Below are positions 44,043-52,245 of a DNA stretch of 64,000 bases, piece after piece. Within the stretch, counting starts at the first letter, position 1. Each line of letters opens with the position of its first letter. Made by a program: the position numbers and the translations under genes. Below the pieces are notes generated by a model that was not told the origin of the DNA, ran no database searches, and was given only the letters and a program-made list of their open reading frames with translations. The DNA lies in assembly GCF_029229925.1 (NCBI RefSeq), contig NZ_CP107254.1, positions 682,001 to 746,000 on the forward strand, read 5' to 3'. The DNA comes from Halorhabdus sp. BNX81 (GTDB taxonomy: Archaea > Halobacteriota > Halobacteria > Halobacteriales > Haloarculaceae).

Positions 44043-44723
44043 ATGCCACGTGAAGGATATCAGGAGAAACTCGACGAACTCCAGGAGGACGTCCTCTACA
44101 TGAGCGAGGTCGTCTTCGATCGCCTCCAGACGGGACTGGACGCCCTGGAGAAGAAAGACGACGAACTAGCCGAGGAAGTCATCCACGGCGACGACGAGAT
44201 CAACCAGCTCTATCTCGATCTCGAACGCGACTGTGTCAACCTGCTGGCCCTCCAGCAGCCGGTCGCCGGCGACCTCCGGTTCATCGCCGCCAGCTTCAAG
44301 ATCATCACCGACCTCGAACGGGTCGCCGACCTCGCCGTCAACCTTGGGGAGTACGCCATCGATGCCGAACAGGATCACGGACCGGACGTCGACGTCCAGG
44401 CGATCGGCGAGATCGTCGTCGAGATGAACGAACAAGCCATGGCGGCCTACACTGACGAGGACAGCGAACTCTGTTATGCGATCGGCGACCGCGACGACGA
44501 GGTCGACGCGATGTGTCAGGACGCCTCCGACACGGTCATGCGCAACCTCATCGAACGCGAGATCGACGAGGACACCACCGACGAGGAGATCGAATCCCTC
44601 ATGCGTGACGTCTCACGGCTCCTCCTCACTGTCCGGGACCTCGAACGCGTCGGCGACCACGCCGTCAACATCGCCGCCCGGACACTGTACATGGTCGACA
44701 ACGACGACGCCCTGATCTACTAG
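44043..44723 (+). CDS. phoU: Phosphate-signalling protein PhoU
   Basis: 226 residues with two three-helix PhoU bundles: MSEVVFDRLQTGLDALEKKD, DLRFIAASFKIITDLERVADLAVNLGEYA, and the second ending LLLTVRDLERVGDHAVNIAART. Both Glu/Asp-rich metal-binding faces are retained. It modulates Pst transport and phosphate signalling. It is promoted independently. Its stop is followed directly by a T-run and an array of hairpins. Confidence 0.93.
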   Translation: MPREGYQEKLDELQEDVLYMSEVVFDRLQTGLDALEKKDDELAEEVIHGDDEINQLYLDLERDCVNLLALQQPVAGDLRFIAASFKIITDLERVADLAVNLGEYAIDAEQDHGPDVDVQAIGEIVVEMNEQAMAAYTDEDSELCYAIGDRDDEVDAMCQDASDTVMRNLIEREIDEDTTDEEIESLMRDVSRLLLTVRDLERVGDHAVNIAARTLYMVDNDDALIY

Positions 44724-44724
44724 A

Positions 44725-44838
44725 GACGACCTTTTTACTGCGGGGGGTCGCCACGGGCGACCCCCGCTTGCAAAAAGCTCGGCCAAAAACAGCCGAGCGC
44801 CGTCGGCGCTCGGCGAAACGCGGCGCTTCGCGCCGCGT
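44725..44838 (+). terminator. Hairpin array between convergent phoU and methyltransferase genes; REP-like element copy A
   Basis: After the phoU stop comes GACGACCTTTTTACT, then a 10-bp hairpin with a 3-nt loop (44743-44765). GCAAAAAGCTCGGCCAAAAA follows, then hairpins at 44777-44798, 44792-44814 (10-bp stem, sharing one arm with the previous) and 44818-44838 (9-bp stem). The segment 44725-44789 closely matches 63820-63759. The T-run and strong stems between two convergent genes suit a bidirectional terminator. The next gene ends at 44850. Confidence 0.7.
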
Positions 44839-44849
44839 ATGCTCGTCCA

Positions 44850-45584
44850 CTATCTTTCCTTCTCTAGTATCGCGGTGTACAGCCCGCCGTCGCCCGCCCA
44901 CGTCTCCGTTCGCGTCCAGACAGTCGCTTCGAGAACGTCGTCCATCTCCGTCGGCGAGACGAGCAGGTAGTCGAACCACGGCGTCGCGAAGGTTTTGTAG
45001 CGCGTCCGCATCCTGAGCGCACCGGGGAACCGGCCGCGGTCCCGGTTGAACGCGTGGTACTCCCGATGGTGTGGATCGTCGGTGTCGTGTGGATCCCGGC
45101 TCTGTGCGAGGATTCGACCGTCCTCCGTCGTGACCGTCGCCAGGCCATCCAGGATGTCCGGCGCGGTCTCGGCAGTCCCGACCAGTCCGAAATTGGCTCC
45201 GAGCATCAGCACCGTCTCGAACGCATCGGAGACGAACACGTCAGCGACGTCTATCACGTCACACTGCTCGACCGTGTCGAGCCCGCGGTCCCGACTCACC
45301 TCGACCGCACCCGGCGAGACGTCGATCCCGGTCACGTCGTGACCCTGTCGCTGTGCGTACAGCCCGTGTCGACCGGCACCGCACCCGATATCCAGGACCG
45401 ATCCACGGAGATGATCGAGGGCAGTCTGTTCGTCCGTCCCCCACTCGTCGTAGTCGCTGAAGTACATCGCCGGTCCCGCCGACGGCGCGACGTGCCCGTC
45501 GTCGCGCTCGATGATTTCGAACCCTTCCGCCCGCTCGTGGTAGTCACGTATCGCCTGCCCGTAGGCGTCCTCGTCGGGATCCAT
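44850..45584 (-). CDS. Class I SAM-dependent methyltransferase, substrate unknown
   Basis: 244 residues. Motif I VLDIGCGAGRHG (about 63-74), motif II GHDVTGIDVSPGAV and motif III-like TVLMLGANFGLVG are clear. The C-terminal beta-strand region (TWAGDGGLYTAILEKER) completes the fold. Nothing in the sequence reveals the substrate. The gene is convergent with phoU and lies 53 nt downstream of radB on the same strand. Confidence 0.88.
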   Translation of the reverse strand: MDPDEDAYGQAIRDYHERAEGFEIIERDDGHVAPSAGPAMYFSDYDEWGTDEQTALDHLRGSVLDIGCGAGRHGLYAQRQGHDVTGIDVSPGAVEVSRDRGLDTVEQCDVIDVADVFVSDAFETVLMLGANFGLVGTAETAPDILDGLATVTTEDGRILAQSRDPHDTDDPHHREYHAFNRDRGRFPGALRMRTRYKTFATPWFDYLLVSPTEMDDVLEATVWTRTETWAGDGGLYTAILEKER

Positions 45585-45637
45585 GCGCTGTTCTCAGGCG
45601 GTTCACAGAAAAATCCGGCGGGAACGATTGGCACCGT

Positions 45638-46321
45638 TCAGATGTCCTCGACGCCAGACATACCGGCGTCCGTAATCTGGAAACGGGCCGTGTCGCCGGT
45701 CGCCTTCGCGTGGTGTTTCTCCAGGGTGGCCCGGCGCTTGCCGCCGCGGAAGCGATCCAGCCGGAGGACGAGCGACGACCAATGATTGAGCGTGTGGCCG
45801 CCCAGGGGCCGTGCCCGATCGCCGTCGGGATCGCTGAACACCTGATTGGTAAAGGCGACGGCAAGATCGTGCTTACGGGCCAGGGCCAGCAAATGTGTGA
45901 TCTGGCGGGCGACCGCCCGCAGCGCCTCGCCGTCTTCCTGTTCAGTGCGCTCCAGCCGGTAGAAGCCCGTCGCGCTGTCCAGCACGATCAGATCGACCTG
46001 GCCGCCGAACTCCTCGGCGTCGCGGACTGCCTCCTGTTGTTCCTCGAAGGTGTGGGCCTCGGTGAGGATGATCCGCGAGGCGAGGTCCTCGACATCGCCG
46101 CGGGCGTCGGCGAGTTGCTCCAAGCGGTCGATCGAGACGCCCTCGGTGTCGAGGTAGAGTGCTGACTCCCCCGCTGCAGCCGTCTCGACGGCCGCCCCCA
46201 GCGCGAGGTTGGTCTTCCCGGCCGCCGGCTGCCCGTAGATCTGCGTGACGGCACCGCGTTCGAGGCCCCCGCCGAGCAGCTCGTCGACGGCGTCACAGCC
46301 GGTCGAAATTGGCTCGCTCAC
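45638..46321 (-). CDS. radB: DNA repair and recombination protein RadB
   Basis: 227 residues, a RecA-fold protein without the N-terminal domain of RadA. It starts MSEPISTGCDAVDELLGGG and has Walker A GQPAAGKT (30-37) and Walker B VDLIVLDSATGFY. RPLGGHTLNHWSSLVLRLDR is the conserved C-terminal motif. RadB is the euryarchaeal RadA paralogue and is a recombination mediator. Length matches the family. Confidence 0.93.
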   Translation of the reverse strand: MSEPISTGCDAVDELLGGGLERGAVTQIYGQPAAGKTNLALGAAVETAAAGESALYLDTEGVSIDRLEQLADARGDVEDLASRIILTEAHTFEEQQEAVRDAEEFGGQVDLIVLDSATGFYRLERTEQEDGEALRAVARQITHLLALARKHDLAVAFTNQVFSDPDGDRARPLGGHTLNHWSSLVLRLDRFRGGKRRATLEKHHAKATGDTARFQITDAGMSGVEDI

Positions 46322-46398
46322 TGCGCGGTCCTACTGGCGGTCCGTGCAAAAACCCCGCGGATCGACGGCCCCTGAACAGCGAGTGAGGTTGGCACCCG

Positions 46399-47307
46399 TT
46401 ACTGCCCGTCGACGCCACGAGCGCCGTCCACATCGGCAACGTATCGGTCGAGATGCTCCCGGATGGCTTCGGGGTCTTCGAGGTCCGTCCAAGCACAGTG
46501 AATCGGCGGTCGCCACCAGCCACGGCGTCTGATCGTGAGTGTCGTCTCGGTCTGTTCGACACTCGTGATTCGATTCCAGCGGTCGAGGCGACGGATAACG
46601 GACCGCGTGCGCTCCAGTCCGGACGGTCTGGCACGGTAGGTCCAGGACTCCCCGAGGTTCAGCAGGACAAAGCCGGAGACATAGGCGATCCAACCGAAGA
46701 CTGTCACGGCGATGCCACCGGGAACCAGATCGAGAAACGCCGTGAGGAACCCGACAGCGATCATCGCCAGGGAAGTCCCCACGACACCGATCCGCCACAG
46801 CCGTGGCCACCCCGCCTCCCACTCGCACTCGATCGGTTCGTCGGCGAGGATCGCGTCGATGTACCGTGTTCGGGACATCGCCGCCAGCAAGATACCGAAC
46901 AGGCCGCCGATATAAGCGACGGCGAACACGGCGATCACTGCCATCTCGGTGGGGAATGCACTCACCTCGCCGGCGACGAGGTATCCAGCCGCCGTGACCC
47001 CAGCCACCACGACGAACGCCCACTGGCGGCGTGACCGCCCCAGTCGTTCGGGCAAGCCCCCCAACCGACGGACGGCAAATGCCGTCCCGATCGTGGTCAC
47101 GGTCACGACGACGAGAAACGCTACGTACAGTGCTGCCGCCCCACTGATCCCTGACTGCACGGCCAGGGCAAGAGCTGCTGGGGTCACGAGCGCAGTCACG
47201 TAGAGTCCTCCCGCGAGGGCGTACGTCGTGTCGACGCGCTCCGCGACCGCCCCACCGGGAGCGGATCCCAGATCCGCTCCTCGTTCGGAGCGACTGAACG
47301 GGCCCAT
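46399..47307 (-). CDS. Multi-helix membrane protein, unknown function
   Basis: 302 residues with six or so predicted helices in the N-terminal 220 residues. A soluble C-terminal tail (about 225-302) includes LERTRSVIRRLDRWNRITSVEQTETTLTIRRRGWW and resembles a PH-like beta domain. No transport or catalytic motif was recognised. A TATA-like AATTAAC region lies upstream near 47330. It is downstream of the mazF-like gene on the same strand, across an AT-rich 58-bp gap. Confidence 0.75.
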   Translation of the reverse strand: MGPFSRSERGADLGSAPGGAVAERVDTTYALAGGLYVTALVTPAALALAVQSGISGAAALYVAFLVVVTVTTIGTAFAVRRLGGLPERLGRSRRQWAFVVVAGVTAAGYLVAGEVSAFPTEMAVIAVFAVAYIGGLFGILLAAMSRTRYIDAILADEPIECEWEAGWPRLWRIGVVGTSLAMIAVGFLTAFLDLVPGGIAVTVFGWIAYVSGFVLLNLGESWTYRARPSGLERTRSVIRRLDRWNRITSVEQTETTLTIRRRGWWRPPIHCAWTDLEDPEAIREHLDRYVADVDGARGVDGQ

Positions 47308-47365
47308 ATCGGACTCTGTCCTTCCAATATGTTAATTATTTCGAACGTTCGAGGTAGCAGTAATA

Positions 47366-47719
47366 TCAGTCGAGTCCGAGACTTAGTTTCAGCGCGTCGT
47401 CGATCTCCACCATCGTCCCTGTATCGAGGCTCCCGAGTACCGAGTGGATCCGCTTCTCGATCGATACGACGCGAATCTGGTCAAGCCGGACCGAGGAGTC
47501 CTTCTCGAACGGAGAGTCATTCGCCTCGACGAGTACCTCAAACGGGTATCCCCGGTACGTTCCAGTCGCCGGCGCGACGATCGTCGTACTCGCATTCGCG
47601 TTCCCAACGTCGTTCTGGACCACGACGGCGGGTCGGGTTTTCTTCATCTCGTGGCCCTCGGCGGGATCGAGTCTGCCGATCACGACATCCCCCCGTCGAA
47701 CCTCGGGAGGACCACTCAT
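47366..47719 (-). CDS. MazF/PemK-like toxin (endoribonuclease)
   Basis: 117 residues. The PemK/MazF fold is visible from VRRGDVVIGRLDPAEGHEMKKTRPAVVVQND and STTIVAPATGTYRGYPFEVLV. MazF toxins cut mRNA at specific sequences. The ATG overlaps the stop of the upstream small gene by 4 nt, giving the usual antitoxin-toxin order. The basic and aromatic residues expected near the active site are at least partly present. Toxic activity is inferred. Confidence 0.88.
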   Translation of the reverse strand: MSGPPEVRRGDVVIGRLDPAEGHEMKKTRPAVVVQNDVGNANASTTIVAPATGTYRGYPFEVLVEANDSPFEKDSSVRLDQIRVVSIEKRIHSVLGSLDTGTMVEIDDALKLSLGLD

Positions 47720-47952
47720 TCATCGAGATCCTGCCAGGCCTCTTTCGACGTTTCGTCCCACTCTTCAGCGAGTTCAGCTGCTCCTTCGGACGCCTGGCGG
47801 TACGCGGCCGCCAGTTCGTCGTCGTCAGGGCCGTCGGATTCGACATCGACGACGGCGACTGTCACCCGCTTGTTCGCGTATTCCGTTCCGAGGTAGATCC
47901 GCCCCCGGTCGTCCGTTTCGTTGGTCTGAAGTTCGTCGGCGTCCACGTTCAT
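47716..47952 (-). CDS. Antitoxin partner of the MazF-like toxin
   Basis: 78 residues from ATG at 47952. The N-terminal DDRGRIYLGTEYANKRVTVAVV looks like an AbrB/MazE swapped-hairpin strand set. An acidic C-terminal helix (AAYRQASEGAAELAEEWDET) would bind the toxin. The pair is chromosomal, between a membrane protein and a RuvC-like gene. A TATA-like region lies upstream near 47970-47990. Confidence 0.78.
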   Translation of the reverse strand: MNVDADELQTNETDDRGRIYLGTEYANKRVTVAVVDVESDGPDDDELAAAYRQASEGAAELAEEWDETSKEAWQDLDE

Positions 47953-48051
47953 GGTGCCCACTATTACCCACGGCAGTATGAATCTTCCCGTGTTGCGGTT
48001 GGAGACGACAGGCACCGAGCGTACCAAGTACGTCGGCCGCAATACTCCACC

Positions 48052-48789
48052 GTGATCGTTGTCGCCACTGCGGACTTCGAACTCTATCACGGCGTGGTCA
48101 CGGAGCTGCGCGACCGCGGCGTGACGTTCACCACGATCGAGCCCGACGAGGAACTCCCCGAGCGAACTGAGGCGGTTGTCGTGGGCCCCGAGGAGACGAT
48201 CGACGTCCCGGACGATGTCGCCGTCGTCGAGGCCGATCCCGCCGAGCCACGACGGGCCGTCGAGGATCTCCTGGCAATCATGCGGGGCGAGGGTGGGCGG
48301 ATCGTCGTCGGCGTCGATCCGGGCGAGAAACCCGGAATCGCCGTCCTCGCCGGTGACGTGGTGATCGGGGCCTTCCAGGTGCCGCCCGATCAGGTCGGCG
48401 AGGTGGTCCGCCGTGAGGTCGAAGACGCGACCGATCCGCTGGTCCGGATCGGCGACGGCGCGCGACTCGTCGGCTCGCGGATCGTGGACGCCCTCGAGGA
48501 CGTGCCCGTCGAAGTGGTCGACGAGACCGGGACGACGCCGTACCTCGGGACGGGAGCGAGAGGGATGGGCGACGTGCTCGCGGCCGTCAATATCGCCCGG
48601 ATCGAGGGCGAGCGCGTCGATTCGATCGACATCGACCCGACTACGGGAGAACTCGACCGAATCAAGGAACGCTCCAGGGAGGAAAGCGAGACGAACCGTG
48701 CCATCGACGAACACCTGGCCCGCCGGGTCGCCGCCGGCGAGTTGACCATCGAGGAGGCGCTCGCCGAGCATCAGGTCGGGAAGGACTGA
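48052..48789 (+). CDS. RuvC/YqgF-fold protein, putative nuclease-like, unknown role
   Basis: 245 residues from GTG at 48052. The first ~80 residues are a Rossmann-like domain. The C-terminal part has an RNase H-like core: IVVGVDPGEKPGIAVLAG (D89), VEVVDETGTTPYLG (D157/E158) and GMGDVLAAVNIARIEG (D174). These match the Asp-Glu-Asp layout of YqgF and RuvC enzymes. The C-terminal helices (about 195-245) are charged. It may act on RNA or DNA, but no specific target is known. It is divergent from the toxin-antitoxin pair and convergent with larC. Confidence 0.72.
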   Translation: MIVVATADFELYHGVVTELRDRGVTFTTIEPDEELPERTEAVVVGPEETIDVPDDVAVVEADPAEPRRAVEDLLAIMRGEGGRIVVGVDPGEKPGIAVLAGDVVIGAFQVPPDQVGEVVRREVEDATDPLVRIGDGARLVGSRIVDALEDVPVEVVDETGTTPYLGTGARGMGDVLAAVNIARIEGERVDSIDIDPTTGELDRIKERSREESETNRAIDEHLARRVAAGELTIEEALAEHQVGKD

Positions 48790-48814
48790 CCCTCCTGGGA
48801 ACGCCGCGGCCAAT

Positions 48815-50089
48815 TCACTCGTCGAGCGCGCGCTCGGCCCGGGCCATGATCTCTCTGACTGGCCGATCCGTCTCACGCGCGACTGCCAGTGCGTCCTCGT
48901 ATTCCGCACTCGCGTCGAGCCACGTCCCCTCGCGGTCGCTGGCAACCTTCACGTCGACCGGGTAGGTCTCGGCGTCGAGTTCGATGTCGACCGTCCGCGT
49001 TTCGCGCTCGGCCACCCAGCGATGCCCGGCCCCGTGCTCACGAACGCCGAGCGTGCCGGTCTCCTCGGCCAGTCGCCGGGCCACGCGATCGGCGTCCTCG
49101 GGCTTGACCACGACCTTGATCAGATGGCCGGGTCGGGATTTCTTCATCGTCACCGGGAGGATCGAGACGTCCCGCGCGCCCGCTTCGGTCAATGTCTCCT
49201 GGAGCCCACCGAGCATCTCCGGACTCACGTCGTCGACGTTCGTCTCGAGGACCGTGATCGACTCTCGCCGGAGATCGCCTGCCGTCTCGCCGAGTAGCAC
49301 CCGGAGGGCGTTCGCCCGGTCGCCCGTCTCGTGATCGCCCGCGCCGTAGCCCGACGCCCGCACGTCCATGGTTGGGAGCGTCTCGACGCCGTCAGCGACT
49401 TCGGCGAGGATCGCCGCGCCCGTCGGCGTCAGGAGTTCCCGCTCGACGGGGCCACCCTGGATCGAATAGTCGGCGTCGGCAGCGATCTCGACCACGGCTG
49501 GTGCGGGAACAGTTGTGGTTCCGTGGGCCATCTCGACCTCGCCGTCGCCGGTCGACAGCGGGGTCGTGACGATACGGTCCGGGTCGAGATCCGCGAACAA
49601 GAGACTCGCGCCGACGACGTCAGCGATGGCGTCGTCGGCCCCGACCTCGTGGAAGTGCGTCGCATCGAGGTCGGTGCCGTGGACTGCCGATTCGGCATTG
49701 CCCAGGCGCTCGAAGATCGCGAGTGCGCGCTCTTCGACCGCGTCCGGCAGGGCCATCCTCTCGACGACATCGATGACCTCGTCGTAGCGCCGCGTCGGGC
49801 CGTGTCCTTCGGCAGCGTGTTCGTCGGTAGCGTGATCGTGATGGTGGTCGTGGCCGTGTTCCGCTCCATGCTCGTGTTCGTGGCGCTGGGTCTCCGCGTT
49901 GTCCGCGTAGCGAACGTCGACGTTCGCGGCATCGATCCCGCCCGTCGTCGTCCGGCCGACGACGTACTCGACGCCGAGGGCGTCCTCGACGGGCGCGAGC
50001 ACGTCGGGATCCCCACCGGCATCGAGCAGCGCCGCCAGGATCATGTCGCCGCTGGCACCCATCCGGCCGTCGAACGCGAGCGTGTCCAT
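48815..50089 (-). CDS. larC: Nickel insertion protein LarC (pyridinium-3,5-bisthiocarboxylic acid mononucleotide Ni insertase)
   Basis: 424 residues from ATG at 50089 (MDTLAFDGRMGASGDMILAAL). It has the LarC core with FHEVGADDAIADVVGA, PTGAAILAEVADGVETLP, ETNVDDVSPEMLGG and MKKSRPGHLIKVVV. A His/Asp/Glu-rich loop at about 71-98 (HEHEHGAEHGHDHHHDH) could hold nickel. LarC inserts nickel into the pincer cofactor of LarA-type racemases. No larA/B/E genes are nearby in this window. Confidence 0.9.
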   Translation of the reverse strand: MDTLAFDGRMGASGDMILAALLDAGGDPDVLAPVEDALGVEYVVGRTTTGGIDAANVDVRYADNAETQRHEHEHGAEHGHDHHHDHATDEHAAEGHGPTRRYDEVIDVVERMALPDAVEERALAIFERLGNAESAVHGTDLDATHFHEVGADDAIADVVGASLLFADLDPDRIVTTPLSTGDGEVEMAHGTTTVPAPAVVEIAADADYSIQGGPVERELLTPTGAAILAEVADGVETLPTMDVRASGYGAGDHETGDRANALRVLLGETAGDLRRESITVLETNVDDVSPEMLGGLQETLTEAGARDVSILPVTMKKSRPGHLIKVVVKPEDADRVARRLAEETGTLGVREHGAGHRWVAERETRTVDIELDAETYPVDVKVASDREGTWLDASAEYEDALAVARETDRPVREIMARAERALDE

Positions 50090-50187
50090 GCACGTGCGGA
50101 GGCGATGCGCGACAAAAAGCGCTGGTGTATCGACTGCCCCCGCCGGACGCCGGTACTGACTTGTCTTCGCCGGCCCCAGCGCCACCA

Positions 50188-51072
50188 ATGGATGTCGTCG
50201 TCTTCGGCGCGGGCAGCCTCGGGAGTCTGATCGGCGGGTTACTCGCCCGCGAACACGCCGTCACGCTGGTCGGCCGCGAGGAGCACGCTCGCGCAGTACA
50301 GGAAGATGGCCTCCGGCTTACAGGCAAGGTCGAGGACGTGGTTCACCCCCGTGCCTCGACGAACGTTCCCGACACGACCGATATAGTGATCGTGACCGTC
50401 AAAGCCCACGACACGCCAGCGGCCGTCGAGGCGCTCTCGGCGTGTGACTGCGACGCGGTGCTCTCGCTGCAGAACGGGATGGGCAACGAGGAGCGACTGG
50501 CGGCGCTCGACACCGAGATTCTCGCGGGCACGGTAACTTACGGCGCGATTCAGGACGAACCAGGGAGCGTTCGATGTACCGGACTCGGCGAGGTGGTCCT
50601 CGGCCCGCCGGACGGTGGACGGAGTGCGCTCGCAGATCGGATCGGCGACGCGTTCAAAGCGGCGGGGATCGAGACGACCGTCGCGCCGGACATGCCCCGG
50701 CGGCTCTGGGAAAAACTTGCGGTCAACGCCGGCATCAACGCGACGACAGCACTCTCTCGTGTGCCGAACGGCGCACTCAGCGACGGCCCGCTGTCGGACG
50801 TCGCGCGCCGAGCCGCTCGTGAGACTGCCCGGGTCGCGCGATCCCGGGGCGTCGACCTGGCTGACGACGACGCAATCGCCGCGCTCGAATCCGTCGTCGA
50901 GGCGACCGCCGACAACGAATCATCGATGTATCGTGATGTCCAGTCCGGCCGCCGGACAGAGGTCGACGCGATCAACGGCCACGTGGCCGAAAGCGACGTC
51001 GAAACGCCAGCCAACGAGCTACTGGCGGCGCTCCTCCGGGGCTGGGAACGGGAGCAAAACCTGCGGAATTAG
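50188..51072 (+). CDS. Ketopantoate/ketoacid reductase family protein (PanE)
   Basis: 294 residues from ATG at 50188. The Rossmann motif is VVVFGAGSLGSLIGG. The mid-protein LQNGMGNEERLA and the C-terminal LWEKLAVNAGINATTALSRV with the catalytic Lys fit the ketopantoate reductase family. In haloarchaea PanE serves CoA synthesis. It overlaps the 3' end of the convergent NifU-domain gene by 4 nt. Confidence 0.88.
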   Translation: MDVVVFGAGSLGSLIGGLLAREHAVTLVGREEHARAVQEDGLRLTGKVEDVVHPRASTNVPDTTDIVIVTVKAHDTPAAVEALSACDCDAVLSLQNGMGNEERLAALDTEILAGTVTYGAIQDEPGSVRCTGLGEVVLGPPDGGRSALADRIGDAFKAAGIETTVAPDMPRRLWEKLAVNAGINATTALSRVPNGALSDGPLSDVARRAARETARVARSRGVDLADDDAIAALESVVEATADNESSMYRDVQSGRRTEVDAINGHVAESDVETPANELLAALLRGWEREQNLRN

Positions 51073-51434
51073 AAGGGGGCGGCCGGGCCTTCGTCGTCGT
51101 CGCTGTCCAGACTGCCGCCGCGGGAGTCGCCGGGACTCGAAGACTCCTCCATCCCGCCCATGCCGCCACCCTCCATGCCGGTGTTGGCGTGGACGGTGTT
51201 GATCTCGGGGATTTCCTTTGTCATGCGGGACTTGATCGCCTGGACCGTCATCGGCGAGATGCCACACCCGCTGCAGGCCCCGCCGAGCATGATCGTCACT
51301 TCGCCAGCCTCCTCGTCGAGATCCTGGACGGCCGCGCTTCCGCCGTGCATCTGGATCTGCGGGAAGTTGCGCCGCAGGAAGTTGACGACGCGCTGTTCGA
51401 GATCGGACGACCCTTCCTGTGACTCTGTGCTCAT
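51069..51434 (-). CDS. NifU C-terminal-domain protein (Fe-S scaffold)
   Basis: 121 residues. The NifU C-terminal domain has SGCGISPMTVQA with the CxxC motif and an N-terminal QRVVNFLRRNFPQIQMHGG. These small proteins carry [4Fe-4S] clusters to target proteins. A Gly/Ser/Asp-rich tail follows at about 88-121. Convergent with the panE-family gene. Confidence 0.88.
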   Translation of the reverse strand: MSTESQEGSSDLEQRVVNFLRRNFPQIQMHGGSAAVQDLDEEAGEVTIMLGGACSGCGISPMTVQAIKSRMTKEIPEINTVHANTGMEGGGMGGMEESSSPGDSRGGSLDSDDDEGPAAPF

Positions 51435-51484
51435 TGTATCCTCACGTAGCCGAGCTGTGGCTTTAGGCCTTTGGACTCCGACAA

Positions 51485-51805
51485 CTACCGCGCCTCCTCG
51501 AAATCAAAGACGGAGCGCAGTTGGGTTTCGAGTTCGCCGGTGTACTCCCCGAGGACCGTCTCCAGGCGGTCGGCGTCCACGTCGGGGAGTCGATCACTGG
51601 CATCGTCAGGCAGGTCGATCCGAAACTCGCCGTCACCCTCGTAGAAGGGCTCGCTTTCGGCGAGGATTCGCTGGTCGATCCCGTGGATCAGGTCGGAGTC
51701 GTGGCGCTCGGACATCGCTTCGAACGCCCGGCGATAGGCCTGCTGGAGTTCGGTGAAGTAGTGCTCGTACTTGTCGGTGAAGCGGTCCGGGTCGAAGTCG
51801 GTCAT
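51485..51805 (-). CDS. Conserved haloarchaeal protein (DUF5783-like)
   Basis: 106 residues, cytosolic, mostly alpha-helical: DPDRFTDKYEHYFTELQQAYRRAFEAM then ILAESEPFYEGDGEFRIDLPDD. I recall a haloarchaeal domain of unknown function (DUF5783) with this pattern, but cannot verify. No function is known. It is a single gene between NifU and a small membrane protein. Confidence 0.7.
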   Translation of the reverse strand: MTDFDPDRFTDKYEHYFTELQQAYRRAFEAMSERHDSDLIHGIDQRILAESEPFYEGDGEFRIDLPDDASDRLPDVDADRLETVLGEYTGELETQLRSVFDFEEAR

Positions 51806-51896
51806 GTGTGACCTTTCTCGGAACGGGGCAAAAACCCGGCGTCGCCGGCAGCCTACTCGTCGAGTTCGCGCCCGGGGTCGCTCGACCGGGCAGGCG

Positions 51897-52178
51897 TCAC
51901 TCTCGCGGTCGTTCGTCGTCGGCTGCGATCGGAATGTTGGCCCGGTTGTCGGGGAACGCGAGGACGTACAGCGCGATCCCGAGAATCCCCGCGAAGACGA
52001 TCCCCGCGATTGCGATGAGTCCGTCCGATGTCGTCACGAGTTCGCCAGCGGCGAGTGTTCCGTTCATGACGAGAACGAGTACCAGAACGATGAGCGTCGT
52101 CATCACGCCGAAGGCAAATCCCGCGCCGAGTAAGAGTCGATCGTCGTCGGTGATCGCCGGTGTGGTGTCTGGGGCCAT
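51897..52178 (-). CDS. Small two-helix membrane protein, unknown function
   Basis: 93 residues from ATG at 52178 (MAPDTTPAITDDDRLLLGA); the ORF extends upstream to 52328, overlapping the korB end, and is unlikely to start there. Helices lie at about 19-42 (FGVMTTLIVLVLVLVMNG) and about 56-77 (GLIAIAGIVFAGILGIALYVL). No motif was found. It lies downstream of korAB on the same strand. Confidence 0.65.
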   Translation of the reverse strand: MAPDTTPAITDDDRLLLGAGFAFGVMTTLIVLVLVLVMNGTLAAGELVTTSDGLIAIAGIVFAGILGIALYVLAFPDNRANIPIAADDERPRE

Positions 52179-52245
52179 CAGTTCGTTCAGTAATCCGGCC
52201 GCTCGTTTATAACCCGTGGCCTGCCAGGTCGGGGGCCTCGCGCGT

